A stretch of 64,000 nucleotides of DNA. It comes from Pseudoselenomonas ruminis. Lineage in GTDB: Bacteria; Bacillota; Negativicutes; Selenomonadales; Selenomonadaceae. The notes beneath the pieces are model-generated. The model was not told the DNA's origin and made no database searches. It was given only the letters and a program-made list of their open reading frames with translations. Within the stretch, counting starts at the first letter, position 1; the number at the start of each line of letters is the position of its first letter. The position numbers and the translations under genes were made by a program. The stretch lies in assembly GCF_008271295.1 (NCBI RefSeq), contig NZ_VTOY01000001.1, positions 124,001 to 188,000 on the forward strand, written 5' to 3'. Shown in pieces: positions 16,159-26,600 of this stretch.

Positions 16159-18141
16159 ATGAAGAAATTACTTACGATGGAAGATTTTGTGATTGCCCTC
16201 GTCACGGCGCTTGGCTATGGATTTTGCTTTGAAATCCCGAAAATCATGGAATATGAACTGTGGTTGTGTGTCGTGATTTGCCTCATCGGCGGCATGGCGC
16301 TGGAAGCGTTAGGACGCCGGATTATTTATAGCAAAGCGGTACAGAAAAAGCCGGCCTTAAAGTTTTTGGTATTTACCGCGTTTATTTTCGCTTTTCTGGT
16401 GGCCCAGGAGATTGCTGTGGCGGTGGGAATCGATGTGCTCGAATATGTGGAGGGACAATATCTGTACGTCATTGGTCTTCCGCTGCTGGTGTTTGTGTTC
16501 AGCAAGGTTATCCGCCACTATCGCATCCGTAAAATCCGCCAGCGGTACGGCGATGGGAATAAGGGCTTTATCTTTGACGCCATGGTGGAGAAAAGCTTTG
16601 TCGATGAAGTGAATCAGCAGAATCAGCCGATTCGGGGTAATTACGATGCCTCGCTGGCGGTAAAGACGAAAACAGGCAGGTTTGTTGGTACGAAATGGAA
16701 AGACAGCGTATATTTCTGTGGCATTCCTTATGCGAAACCGCCAGTCGGCAAGCTTCGTTGGAAAGCCCCGGAGCCATTGTCTGAATCCGATGAGGTATTC
16801 GAGGCAAAATATCTGGGCGCATCGGCAATTCAAGTGGATTATGAGGGCTCATTACTGAAACATCACCGGCAAAGCGAGGATTGCCTGACGCTTAATATTT
16901 GCATACCTGCCAAGAAGACGAAGGCCCAAAAGCCGGTCATTGTGATCTTTCATCATGGTGATTTTTCCTATGGCGGTTCTGCTGATCCGCTGTTGTACGC
17001 TCCGCATTTCAACAAGATTTACCCAGATGCTGTGTGTATCACCTTCAATTACCGTCTCGGCGTCTTCGGTTTCATTGATTTTTCGGAGATTCCTGGCGGG
17101 AATGCCTATCCTGATGCGCTGAATCTTGGTCTTCTGGATCAGATAGCGGCGCTTCGCTGGATCAAGGAGAATATTGCTGCCTTTGGGGGCGATCCTGCGC
17201 GGATTACTGTGATGGGCTTCGAATCGGGGACGATTTCCATCGGTCTTTTGGCTGCCTGCGAGCAGGCAAAGGGACTTTTCAAAAAGGCGTTCATCTTTCA
17301 TGAGACCCCTGTGGCAGCTTATGGGACGCCGGAAAAATCCAGAAAACTGGCGCAAAGATTGTTGCAGGAAACTGCAGCAACGACTATGGAAGATCTATTG
17401 CGGCTGAAGACGGAACGGCTTAAAGAAGTGTCGCAGAAACTGGCACTGGATATGTCGGCACCAACTCGCGATGGAAAGCTGATTCCCACGGATGTATATG
17501 CAGCCTATCAACAGGGGATCGGTTCCGGCATTGAATTTATCATTGGCATTGCCAATGATGAAATGCAGATATACAAATCCTTTGTGGGCGAGCAGAAATA
17601 CGAGGGATTTATAGAAGAAGAACTAGACAATATCCTGGTATATCTCGAACCAATCTACCCAGCGGGCGCGCAGGCCGTAAAAGACTACATCAAGGCTCAA
17701 ACAGAGGAAAACTCCTCGCTGGAAGCCAAGGCTAAGATGGTCGAGCAATTATATGCGTTGGGTACCTATCAGTATGCGCAGACATTGGCGGCGAGTGGGA
17801 ACAAAGTTCATCTGCTTTATTGGGATGTAAAACCGTTGATTGAAAATCTTGGTTCCGGTATGGTGGATGTGGCGGCGGCTTTCCTCGGAAACAGTGAGGC
17901 AGTACAGATATATGGCAACGTGCTGAATCCGGATATTGCCGAGACGCTGCAAACGCTGTTCCGTAAATTCAAAAATGGGGAGGAAATGCGACTGTTCAAC
18001 AATGAAATCAAAGGAATTGGTGCCATTGACTGGCAGGAATTTCCGCAGGCACTCATTGTTTCCGAGAAAGCGTTTCACTGTGGAACGATTACAGATAAGT
18101 TGACCGAAGTCAAATGCCTGTTGAAGCTTTTGGAAATGTAA
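16159..18141 (+). CDS. Membrane protein fused to a carboxylesterase-B domain with altered catalytic residues
   Basis: 660 residues. The first ~130 contain three or four hydrophobic helices; from ~165 on it follows type B carboxylesterases: FCGIPYAKPPVGKLRWKAPEP, SEDCLTLNICIP, FNYRLGVFGF, NLGLLDQIAALRWIKENIAAFGGDP. The nucleophile elbow, normally GESAG, reads G353-F-E-S-G357: the serine position is Glu355 and a serine sits one residue later. The oxyanion loop is HHGDFSYGGS, and the catalytic histidine region (GxxHxxELPYVF) reads GSGMVDVAAAFLG without histidine. It may be a non-catalytic, ligand-binding esterase relative, as neuroligins are. It lies between the Tat-M15 gene and the SYLF gene. 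Confidence 0.8.
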   Translation: MKKLLTMEDFVIALVTALGYGFCFEIPKIMEYELWLCVVICLIGGMALEALGRRIIYSKAVQKKPALKFLVFTAFIFAFLVAQEIAVAVGIDVLEYVEGQYLYVIGLPLLVFVFSKVIRHYRIRKIRQRYGDGNKGFIFDAMVEKSFVDEVNQQNQPIRGNYDASLAVKTKTGRFVGTKWKDSVYFCGIPYAKPPVGKLRWKAPEPLSESDEVFEAKYLGASAIQVDYEGSLLKHHRQSEDCLTLNICIPAKKTKAQKPVIVIFHHGDFSYGGSADPLLYAPHFNKIYPDAVCITFNYRLGVFGFIDFSEIPGGNAYPDALNLGLLDQIAALRWIKENIAAFGGDPARITVMGFESGTISIGLLAACEQAKGLFKKAFIFHETPVAAYGTPEKSRKLAQRLLQETAATTMEDLLRLKTERLKEVSQKLALDMSAPTRDGKLIPTDVYAAYQQGIGSGIEFIIGIANDEMQIYKSFVGEQKYEGFIEEELDNILVYLEPIYPAGAQAVKDYIKAQTEENSSLEAKAKMVEQLYALGTYQYAQTLAASGNKVHLLYWDVKPLIENLGSGMVDVAAAFLGNSEAVQIYGNVLNPDIAETLQTLFRKFKNGEEMRLFNNEIKGIGAIDWQEFPQALIVSEKAFHCGTITDKLTEVKCLLKLLEM

Positions 18142-18196
18142 ATATTTCCTATAACAGGGGATTGATAAATGGATACAGTTAAGGAGGCGTATCGTT

Positions 18197-18859
18197 ATGA
18201 AAAAACCGGCAATCGTATTGATGGTAATGATGCTGTTATGTCTGATGACGAGTGCTGCCTGGGCGGCTGATGCCGACAAGACGGCAAAGGAACAGGCAAA
18301 AATCACAAAGGCGCAGACCGAAATTGACGAACTTTCCACGAAAGCACTGGCGAATCTTTATGCGAAGATTCCTGCCGCCGAAAAGGTTATTCAGGATTGC
18401 TATGCATACGCGACGTTGAGCAATACGGGCATGAAACTTGGCTGGCTCGGGGATGCTCATGGCAGAGGTGTGGCCATTAACAAGGTCACGAAGGAAAAGG
18501 TCTATATGCGCATGAAGGAAATGGGCCTCGGTTTTGGCTTGGGCGTAAAAGAATACGATCTGATTTTCGTCATAAGCACGGAAGATGCCTGGAAATCCTT
18601 TGTTTCTGGCAAGGTGAAATTTGCTACTTCGGCGGATGCTGCCGCTAAAGATGGGAAAAAAGGCGGTTCGGTGGATGGAGCTTCTATTGCGGGCGATGGC
18701 ATTTGGGTTTATCAGATTACGAAAAAGGGGCTGGCATTGGAAGCTTCCATTAAGGGGACAAAGATTTACCCGGATAAAAAACTGAACGCGCCCCAAAAGG
18801 AGACGGAAGGCGGCGCTGATGTGGCTTCCGAAAAAGAACTTAAGGAAACAGGCAAATAA
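18197..18859 (+). CDS. Exported SYLF (Ysc84-type) domain protein
   Basis: 220 residues with a clear signal peptide (cleavage near AAWAADA). The SYLF lipid-binding domain follows: a helical lead-in (AKIPAAEKVIQDCYAYATL), then MGLGFGLGVKEYDLIFVIST, the signature-like EDAWKSFVSGKVKF, and IWVYQITKKGLALEASIKG. SYLF domains bind phosphoinositides in eukaryotes; in bacteria the proteins are periplasmic or lipid-associated with no fixed role. The C-terminal tail is charged and low in complexity. AAGGAGG precedes the ATG. It sits just before the secretion locus, but no functional link is shown. Confidence 0.82.
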   Translation: MKKPAIVLMVMMLLCLMTSAAWAADADKTAKEQAKITKAQTEIDELSTKALANLYAKIPAAEKVIQDCYAYATLSNTGMKLGWLGDAHGRGVAINKVTKEKVYMRMKEMGLGFGLGVKEYDLIFVISTEDAWKSFVSGKVKFATSADAAAKDGKKGGSVDGASIAGDGIWVYQITKKGLALEASIKGTKIYPDKKLNAPQKETEGGADVASEKELKETGK

Positions 18860-18922
18860 TACGATAATATATAGAGAATAGTTTGAAAATATAAATAATG
18901 TTTTACTATATAGGTGATTGTA

Positions 18923-20572
18923 ATGAAAAAAATAAATTCGCTTTGTTGGATGATTGCTTTGGGACTGTTGGCAGAAGGCCAGGCATTGGCGGCGCCAGAC
19001 CTGAACCGAGGCATGGATGCCGGGGCACAGATCGAACGGGACCGCCGGGATATGGAACGGGAACAGGTGAAGGAACAAATTGCGGAGGATGAAGCGGCTA
19101 AGAAAAAAAGGGTGGAGACAGCCGAGAATCAGCCTGCCGCTGACAGCGGCACGGAAATTCGCTTTGAATTGAAGCAGGTGAATTGGAATCCTTCGGAACT
19201 TTTGACGCCGGAAGAGCTGCATGCGGTGGTGGATACCTACATCGGACAAAAGATTACCCTGAAGGATTTGCAGGAGATGGCAAGCAAGATTACCAATCTG
19301 TATAAGGATAAGGGCTACCTGACCTGCGGGGCGGTATTGCCGCCCCAGCGGATACATGAAGGAGTGGTGGAGATCCGCCTTATCGAAGGAAAGACAGGAG
19401 AGGTAACCATCAAGGGGAATCGTTATACCAAAGAAAAATACATCATGGACCGGTTGAAACTAAAGCCAGGAGAAATTGCCAATACGGATAAGTTGAACCG
19501 TGACCTGCGCTGGTTCCACGGTACCAATGACTTGCAGCTCCGGGTAATTTTAAGGCCTGGTACCCAAGAGAATACTACCGACTACGAAATCATAGTTTTG
19601 GAGCCCAAGAATCAGTCGGTAACGCTCTATCTGGATAATGACGGATATAAAAACAATGGACGCTGGCGCGAAGGGCTTTTCTACAATATGAGGAGCTTGT
19701 CCAAATATCGTGATGCCTTGCGGGGGAATTTCATCCGCAGCCAGGGAACCAAGGCCTGGGCTTTGGGCTACAGCGTACCGGTTTTGCCTACAGGCATGCG
19801 ATTGGATTTTCAATATGCGGGCAACCGTACGGAAGTGACGAACGGGGAACTGAAACCCTTGGGGGTTGAGGGAAAATCCAATTCCGTTTCGCTGACCTGG
19901 CGGGTGCCCTTCCACATGACCGAGCATTCCCGTCATGAAACAGGTTTGCAGTATGTTTATCAAAAGGCAGAAACAGACCTGGGACATGGGAAGGTTTCCT
20001 GGGTGAATGATAAGATACAGCGGATCGCGCCCTATGTGTCCTTCACGCATTATGGGAATAGCTCGGTGGTTTATCATAAACACTCCATTGTTCAGGCAAG
20101 GAGGAAGGATAAGGAGGGCATCTCGGATAATGCCAATCTTTATCGGCTAAGTTCTTTCTGGCAGAAACGGTACAAGCGGGGACAGTTCTGGCAGGGGCGG
20201 CTGGACGGACAGCTGACCTCCAGCGACTATCTGGCCTCATCGGATCGGTTCTTTATTGGTGGCGTCAACAGTGTCCGCGGGTATGAAGAGGGCTTTATCG
20301 GTGCTGAGAAAGGCTTTTCGGCAGGAATTGAGTACCACATCCCCGTGGATAAGGATAAACATTTTTCGGTGTTCCCCTTCTTTGATTGGGGAAAAGTAGC
20401 GGGGGATACAGCACCAGCGCATCGTACGTTGATGAGTACAGGCTGGGGTGTGGCAGCGAAGTATAAAAATATATACAGTACCTTGACCATGGGTTTCCCC
20501 TTAAAAAAGGACTTTTATGAAAATCATTTGGGCAGCACCAGAGTTGATTTCAGCTTGTCGGCTATGTTCTGA
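18923..20572 (+). CDS. tpsB: Two-partner secretion outer-membrane transporter (TpsB, FhaC/ShlB family)
   Basis: Outer-membrane beta-barrel that exports the TpsA partner. It has about 549 residues: signal peptide (cleavage near ALAAPD), a charged helical segment rich in E, K, R and A (about 30-75) matching the plug helix/linker of FhaC, then POTRA domains (LLTPEELHAVVDTYIGQKITLKDLQ, then GEVTIKGNRY), then the barrel. The conserved barrel signature SSDRFFIGGVNSVRGYEEG contains the tip motif (VRGY), and the last strand ends DFSLSAMF with a terminal phenylalanine, as expected for BAM insertion. The ATG follows AGGTG by 6 bases. tpsA starts 74 bases later without a terminator, so the two form an operon. 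Confidence 0.95.
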   Translation: MKKINSLCWMIALGLLAEGQALAAPDLNRGMDAGAQIERDRRDMEREQVKEQIAEDEAAKKKRVETAENQPAADSGTEIRFELKQVNWNPSELLTPEELHAVVDTYIGQKITLKDLQEMASKITNLYKDKGYLTCGAVLPPQRIHEGVVEIRLIEGKTGEVTIKGNRYTKEKYIMDRLKLKPGEIANTDKLNRDLRWFHGTNDLQLRVILRPGTQENTTDYEIIVLEPKNQSVTLYLDNDGYKNNGRWREGLFYNMRSLSKYRDALRGNFIRSQGTKAWALGYSVPVLPTGMRLDFQYAGNRTEVTNGELKPLGVEGKSNSVSLTWRVPFHMTEHSRHETGLQYVYQKAETDLGHGKVSWVNDKIQRIAPYVSFTHYGNSSVVYHKHSIVQARRKDKEGISDNANLYRLSSFWQKRYKRGQFWQGRLDGQLTSSDYLASSDRFFIGGVNSVRGYEEGFIGAEKGFSAGIEYHIPVDKDKHFSVFPFFDWGKVAGDTAPAHRTLMSTGWGVAAKYKNIYSTLTMGFPLKKDFYENHLGSTRVDFSLSAMF

Positions 20573-20646
20573 GCCGTTTATGAAGCCCGGGCTGTCTGGA
20601 TGATGTAAGCGAAAAAGGATAGACAGCTGGAAAGTGGGGGCTTATT

Positions 20647-23600
20647 ATGGCATACGGATATAAAATCAAAAAAGAGGAAAAGGATTGGAAGCTCAACCCG
20701 GTTCCTTTTATGGAGTGGACTCCAAGGAGGGGGCGCAGAAAGTCCCGGGCCAGGATTCGGCAGCAGGAACGCCAGCAAATGCTGCTTTCCCTGACTATGG
20801 CAACGGGATTCCTGGCCTATCCCTATGGTATCAGTGAAGCCGCAATTGTTCCCAAAGACAGTGCTGACAGCACGAAAATAACGGTCAATGGAAATGTCTA
20901 TACGATTAGTCCGCAGGGGACGAATGGCGATTTTGCTTATAACCGGTTTAAGGAATTTGGCTTGGCTGATGGGCAGATTGCCAATCTCTTGTTTGGCAAT
21001 ACCTCTACCCTTGCCAATCTCGTTCATGACAAAATAACCATCAATGGTATTGTCAATGCGGTGCGGAATAGCAATACGACGAATAGTATTGACGGGCACC
21101 TTATGTTCCTGAGTCCAAACGGAATTGTTGTGGGAGCATCTGGTGTTATTAATGCTGGGCAGTTTACGGGCATTGTGCCGACCCAAACGGATTTTGACAA
21201 GTTATATAATGCAACAGATTCTACGAGTATCACGCTGGATGCTATTAATGGACTCAGCTCCTATGCCAATGACAAAACTATCGATATCAGCGGGCAAATC
21301 AACACCCATAGTGGCGTCATGCTGGGGGCGGGCATCATCAATATCCAGGATGGCAGTAAGATTCAGAGCACTAAGGGACTGAATTTTGCCGATTTGGTAA
21401 ATATACAAAGTGGCGCAAGTGCAGGCTTGGGCAGTCTTTCGGCTGTTGAGGGCAGCGGCGGCGATATCATTCTGACCGCCAGGCAGATATCCGATGTCAA
21501 AGATACTAAGACGGAAAACAATGCGCAGACGCCAAATCCCATTCGTTGGCGTGACCGCTCTACGGATCTTTCGGCAGCTGTCAACATAGGGAAGGATTCG
21601 GCGGAAAAGGGAGTCAGCATAACCAGCAGTGATGGGGCAGTAAAACTTACGGCAGAGAGTAAAAGCACTTATGAAGACAGTACACCGATGACACTTACGA
21701 ACACGTTGAAGGATGTCATTCTAGGGAGCGAAGAAACCATTGTCGATGGGCTCATCAACAAACTGGCAGGAAAAGAAGCCGAGGCAAATAAGTATCTCTT
21801 TGCCAATTATTCCAATAAGAAGAATAAGTCCGCCGTTAAAATCGGGGAAAAAAGTGAGATTTCGGGCAAGCGTATTGACATTGCTGCTAATTCCACGGTA
21901 GAGATTAAGCAGTCTCTGGCTGTGCCTGGGGGCGATGGCAAGAAGGACAGCAATGGCAACACCAAAACGAACGATTCGGTGATGCCGGTGGCGGCAGTAG
22001 CGATTTCCCGCGTCTACAACAATGCAGATGTGGTCATTGATGGAAAACTGACGGCTGCGGGAGCCGATGCAGAGGGCAGCGGGATCAAGATTGCGGCCAA
22101 CGCGGACACGAAAGCGAAGCTTTCTGCTGCCGCCAGTGGCGGCGAGAAGACCTCTGCCGCAGTGGGGGTAGCAGTTCTGAGCGGTGATACTACTGCGAAA
22201 GTAACCGTGAATGCTCCGGCAAACGCGGCGGCTCTGACGGCAACGCAGGGCAAAGTGTCTATTGAGTCGGTTACAAACAGTGATATCGATGTCAATGTAA
22301 ATGCCGTGGGAACCAAGAGCTATGTGGTTTCCAATGTGGGTGTGGCCAATTATGATACCAGTGCTGATGTGGTCATGGAGCGCTCGATTACGGCGGGGGC
22401 CGTGGATATCAAGGCGGAGAATAACATTACCGGACTCAAAATGACGGTGGACAATACGGCACAGGAAAGTTCGGGCGGCAGTCAGGGCAAGGATACCTCG
22501 GAGTCAACGCCTGAGCAGAAGACGCAGGACGATAATGACGCTACGACAGAGAAAAATAAACCAGCTTCAGGGAAAACCGAGGGCGAGAAGAACAGCGAGA
22601 AAAAATCCCTTGACCCCACCAAGGTCCTTAAAGATTCTTCGGTAGATACCACCAATAATACTACGCAGAACAACACGAAATCCCAGGATGCCCAGACCGG
22701 CGTCCAGAATGTCAAGGACAAGGTGGAGGGCACGAATGAAGGCGGCAATAATGCGAAGAAAACGACTGCCTTTGGGCTCGGTGCCGCAGTTGGTGTTGTT
22801 TCCAATCAAAACGATGCCAATGTCAGTCTGGGGAAGAATGCTGTCATTAACGCTTCGAAGGTGGAAAATTCGGAGACGCTGGACGGCGCTGTCAATGTGG
22901 TGGCCAACACCCTTATGACGGCTTCCAAAGAGGCAGAAGACAGCCTGCAGTTCTCGGTAAAAAATACCATGGGCAACGCTAAAGTGGAAATTGGTGCTGC
23001 GGTGCTGGTCAGCAATGTGAAGAACAACGCCAAAATCCTGCTGGATAACGAAGGGGAGAAGTCTGCCCAAATCAAGGGAGATGGCGAAACGTCCTTGATT
23101 GCTGCTGCAGGTATGGGGGCCTACAAGGCCGACCAAAAGAAAAAAGATGAAAACGGCAACGAATTGAACGAAACGGAAGAAGTAGATAAAAACAGCACCT
23201 TGACCTATGCGGTGAGTGCCGAGAATGCGTCGGGGAAAGAAACGCCCACGACTTTTGCCTTGGGCGGCTCCGTGGGCATCAATACCTTGAAGGACAACGC
23301 TGTTGTCCTATTGGGGCAAAAGAGCAAGGTAGATGGCTCTGCCATTAAGTTGTCCGCCAATGCTGCTACCAATGCAGCGGGAAAATACGGCACCAAAGAT
23401 GAAAACAACAAAGTGGGCATCGGCGCCACCGTAGGTCTTCAGAACATCAGTGGCAACAGCCTGGTTATGGCAGGGAAAGGCGTAGAGGTCACGGGGACGG
23501 AGTCCGTAAAAGCAAAAGCTGCCAATACCATGGATCTGAAGAATAACGTCCAGAATGCGGGCAAGGGGGATTCCTTTGGTGTTTCCGGTATGGTGGCCCT

Positions 23601-26600
23601 TTCTTATGGCGACAGCAATAATATTGTGTCCTTGGACGATGAAGCGGTCATCCAGGGGCCCTCGGTCTCACTGGAAGCCGAAAATTCTACCAATGTGGAC
23701 AATTCCGCCCGCAGTGAGTCGGAAGGCAGCGAAAGCTCCAAGGCCTTCGGCATCGGCGTGGGGATTATTAACTATGACGTGAACAGCATCGCCATGGTGG
23801 GCGATAATGGCAGTGGGATAACTGCGCCCACTGGGAATACCACTGATGTGGAAAAGGCCGCGCAAAAGATTTATAAGGACGGGGCTTTGGCACGAGAGAT
23901 TGCTGGCAGCACCTTGGCCGGGAAATTGGGCGTTAAAACCACCGGCAATGCGAAGGGCAGCATCATCACGGGGGATTTGTCTGTTTCCGCCTTGACCACA
24001 GGCATGATCAAGAACGACGCCAAGGCAAAGGCCGTTTCCTCCACCAAAGAGGATAAATCAGAAAATGCCAACGAAAGAACGGATTCCCAGCGATGGACCC
24101 AGTGGTCCAGTCAAGGCACGCAGGGAGCAAACGAGGCCAGAAATAACACGGAAAATCTGGAACAGGATAAGGTGACTTCTCAGAATGAGAGCGCGGCGCC
24201 TAATGCGTCTGGAGCAGGACAGGAAGCAGGTTCTGCTGCCAACCCGGACGAAACCCCGACGGCGCCTACGGATAATGCAGCTCCTGCGGCCGGTTCGGAG
24301 GGAAGCGCAGGTGCCTCCATCGGCATGGAAGGCAGCGTAGCGCTGACCTTCCTGGGCGGCCGGACGGATGCTGTACTGGATAATGTGACAGTGAAAAGCG
24401 GAGCAGCTGATTCTGATTTGGTGGATTCTGTTTCCGCTGCTGTTTCTGCCACCGATTTGCTTGGTTCCATCACATTGGGTGGCACGAATAATAAGCATTC
24501 CTTGAAAGCGGGCAGTTCTGCCACCAAGGTAGGCATTGGCGGCACCTTCGCCATGAACAGCGAGAACCGCGATGTGGATTCTTTGGTGCGCAATTCTACC
24601 CTTGAGAAGGTGGGATACCTTTCCAACTCGGCTGCCAAGATTGGCCTTGAAGTGGCCGCTGGCATGGGCGTAAGTTCCGCTAAGGGCAATGGCACGAATA
24701 TCAGCGGTGCGGGCGTGGTGTATTACAATAAAGCCAAGCAGGACGTCCATGCCCTTTTAATCAATAATACGGTAACCTCGGATTTCCTAGGCAATGTTTT
24801 AGGCCTTGGCATGCTCACCAATGAGGCCACCAGCACGGATTTTCAGATTGCTGGGGGCTTAGCCGCGAATTTAACGAGTGGCTCGAATACCAATGTGGGT
24901 GTGGGCGGTGCTGTGGCCATCAGTCAGCTGGAAAACAACTTGTCCAGTGGTATCATCGGCGGCAGCTATGAGAATTTTGCTACAATCGATGTGAATGCCC
25001 AGAAGGGGACCACCCAGATTAATGGCGCTGCAGCTGGCGGGAAAAGCGGCTATGGCTTCAATGGCGCTTTTGCTTATGGCAGCGTAAAGAACGAGACCAA
25101 TGCCTATATTTCGGATGCCGAGGTAGGCGGCATCCTGACTGGCGCAGTCAATGTCAGGGCAGGAGAAGTGCCCGTTGTCAAGAGCCAGGATACCCTCAAC
25201 AATGAAAACACGGAGCTAAATGACAAGAAAACGGAAGTCGATGGCAAAGAAAAACTTACAGAGAATGCAAAAACACGGTTGAAGGAATCTTTGGAGAAGG
25301 GGACAAAAGAAAGCGAAAACAACGCCAAGAAAGGGGCTGAGAATAAGAAACTCCTTGAAGACTCCGGCGTAGACACCACGGGGAAAGTCTATCTTTTAGA
25401 TGGCGATGAAACATCGACCCTGGACGATGACGTGAAGGATACCGACGAGGGCAAGATTGTAAAAGATGCTGCAGGTGAGGAGAACGATGCCAAAGGCTTG
25501 TTGGGGCAGAACCATAGCCTTACCATCACCGCCGCTATGGCTGGCGGCTTAGTTACAGGTGAGGGTTCGGTAGCAGGCAGTGCGGGCATTGCTTACAACT
25601 ATGTGAAGAACGATATTGCGGCGGACATCAGAAACTCTATCATCACGGCAGATTCCGTAAGCGGCGAGGCGTCCAGCGACTCTCTGATTGTTTCCGTGGG
25701 CGCGGGCGTTGCCGTTGGCGGTAAGGCCTTTAACGGTGCTGGTTCCGGCAGTTGGAATGACCTCAAAAACGATACCAAAGTTACTTTTGCCGATAACACA
25801 ATCCGTGGGAATAAAATCAGTGAAGCGGCGGTCAACGACGCTTCCATCATCAATATTGCGGGTGAAGTGGCAGGCGGCAAGGGCATGGCTATGGGATTGT
25901 CGCTGGCCTATAACTCCTTAAACAATACTACCGGGACGTATCTGACGGGCAATGACATTGACACGGAAAATCTCAACAGCCTGCTGGGTGGTGAAAATTC
26001 CGTTAAACTGTCGACGGTAAACAAGGGCAAGACACTGGCCGTAGCCGGCGGTGTGGACGTGAATATCAGCCAATCCGTTGTGGGGGCTGTTGGAACTGTG
26101 GCTATCAACCGGGGCGTCAGCAATACAGAGAGCATTATCGATGGCAAGAAGGAGGGAGGCACGGTCACCAACACGACGCTGGATGACATTAAGTCACTTT
26201 CGGTTACCGCAGAGGAACTGACGAAAAAGACTACTGTGGCGGGGGGCATATCCGTCGGCGGCAAAAAAGTGGGCATCGGCGGGGCCGTGGCCTATACAGC
26301 CATTGGTTCTTCCGGCTCTGCGGACAAAAAGGAAAAGCTGCGGGCCGAAATCAACCATGCCGATATCACCACCACCGCGGACGGCACGATCGAAGTTTCC
26401 ACCAAGGACAGCCAGACGGAAGGGACGGAGACGAATAAATCCCGTATTACCACGGTGGGTGCTGGTCTCGGCGTGGAATGGGGGAGCAATTTGTTTAACC
26501 TGCAGGGAGCAGCTGCGGTATCTGATATCTATAAAGACAGCCGGGCTTCCCTGAACAACACCAATATCAATAAGGATAACGCGGATGCGCATCCAGCCAT

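Noticed and set aside
18883..18912. TTGAAA and TATATA as a promoter for tpsB
   Set aside because: Transcription would start after the ribosome site of tpsB, so it cannot serve that gene; tpsB may be read from further upstream.
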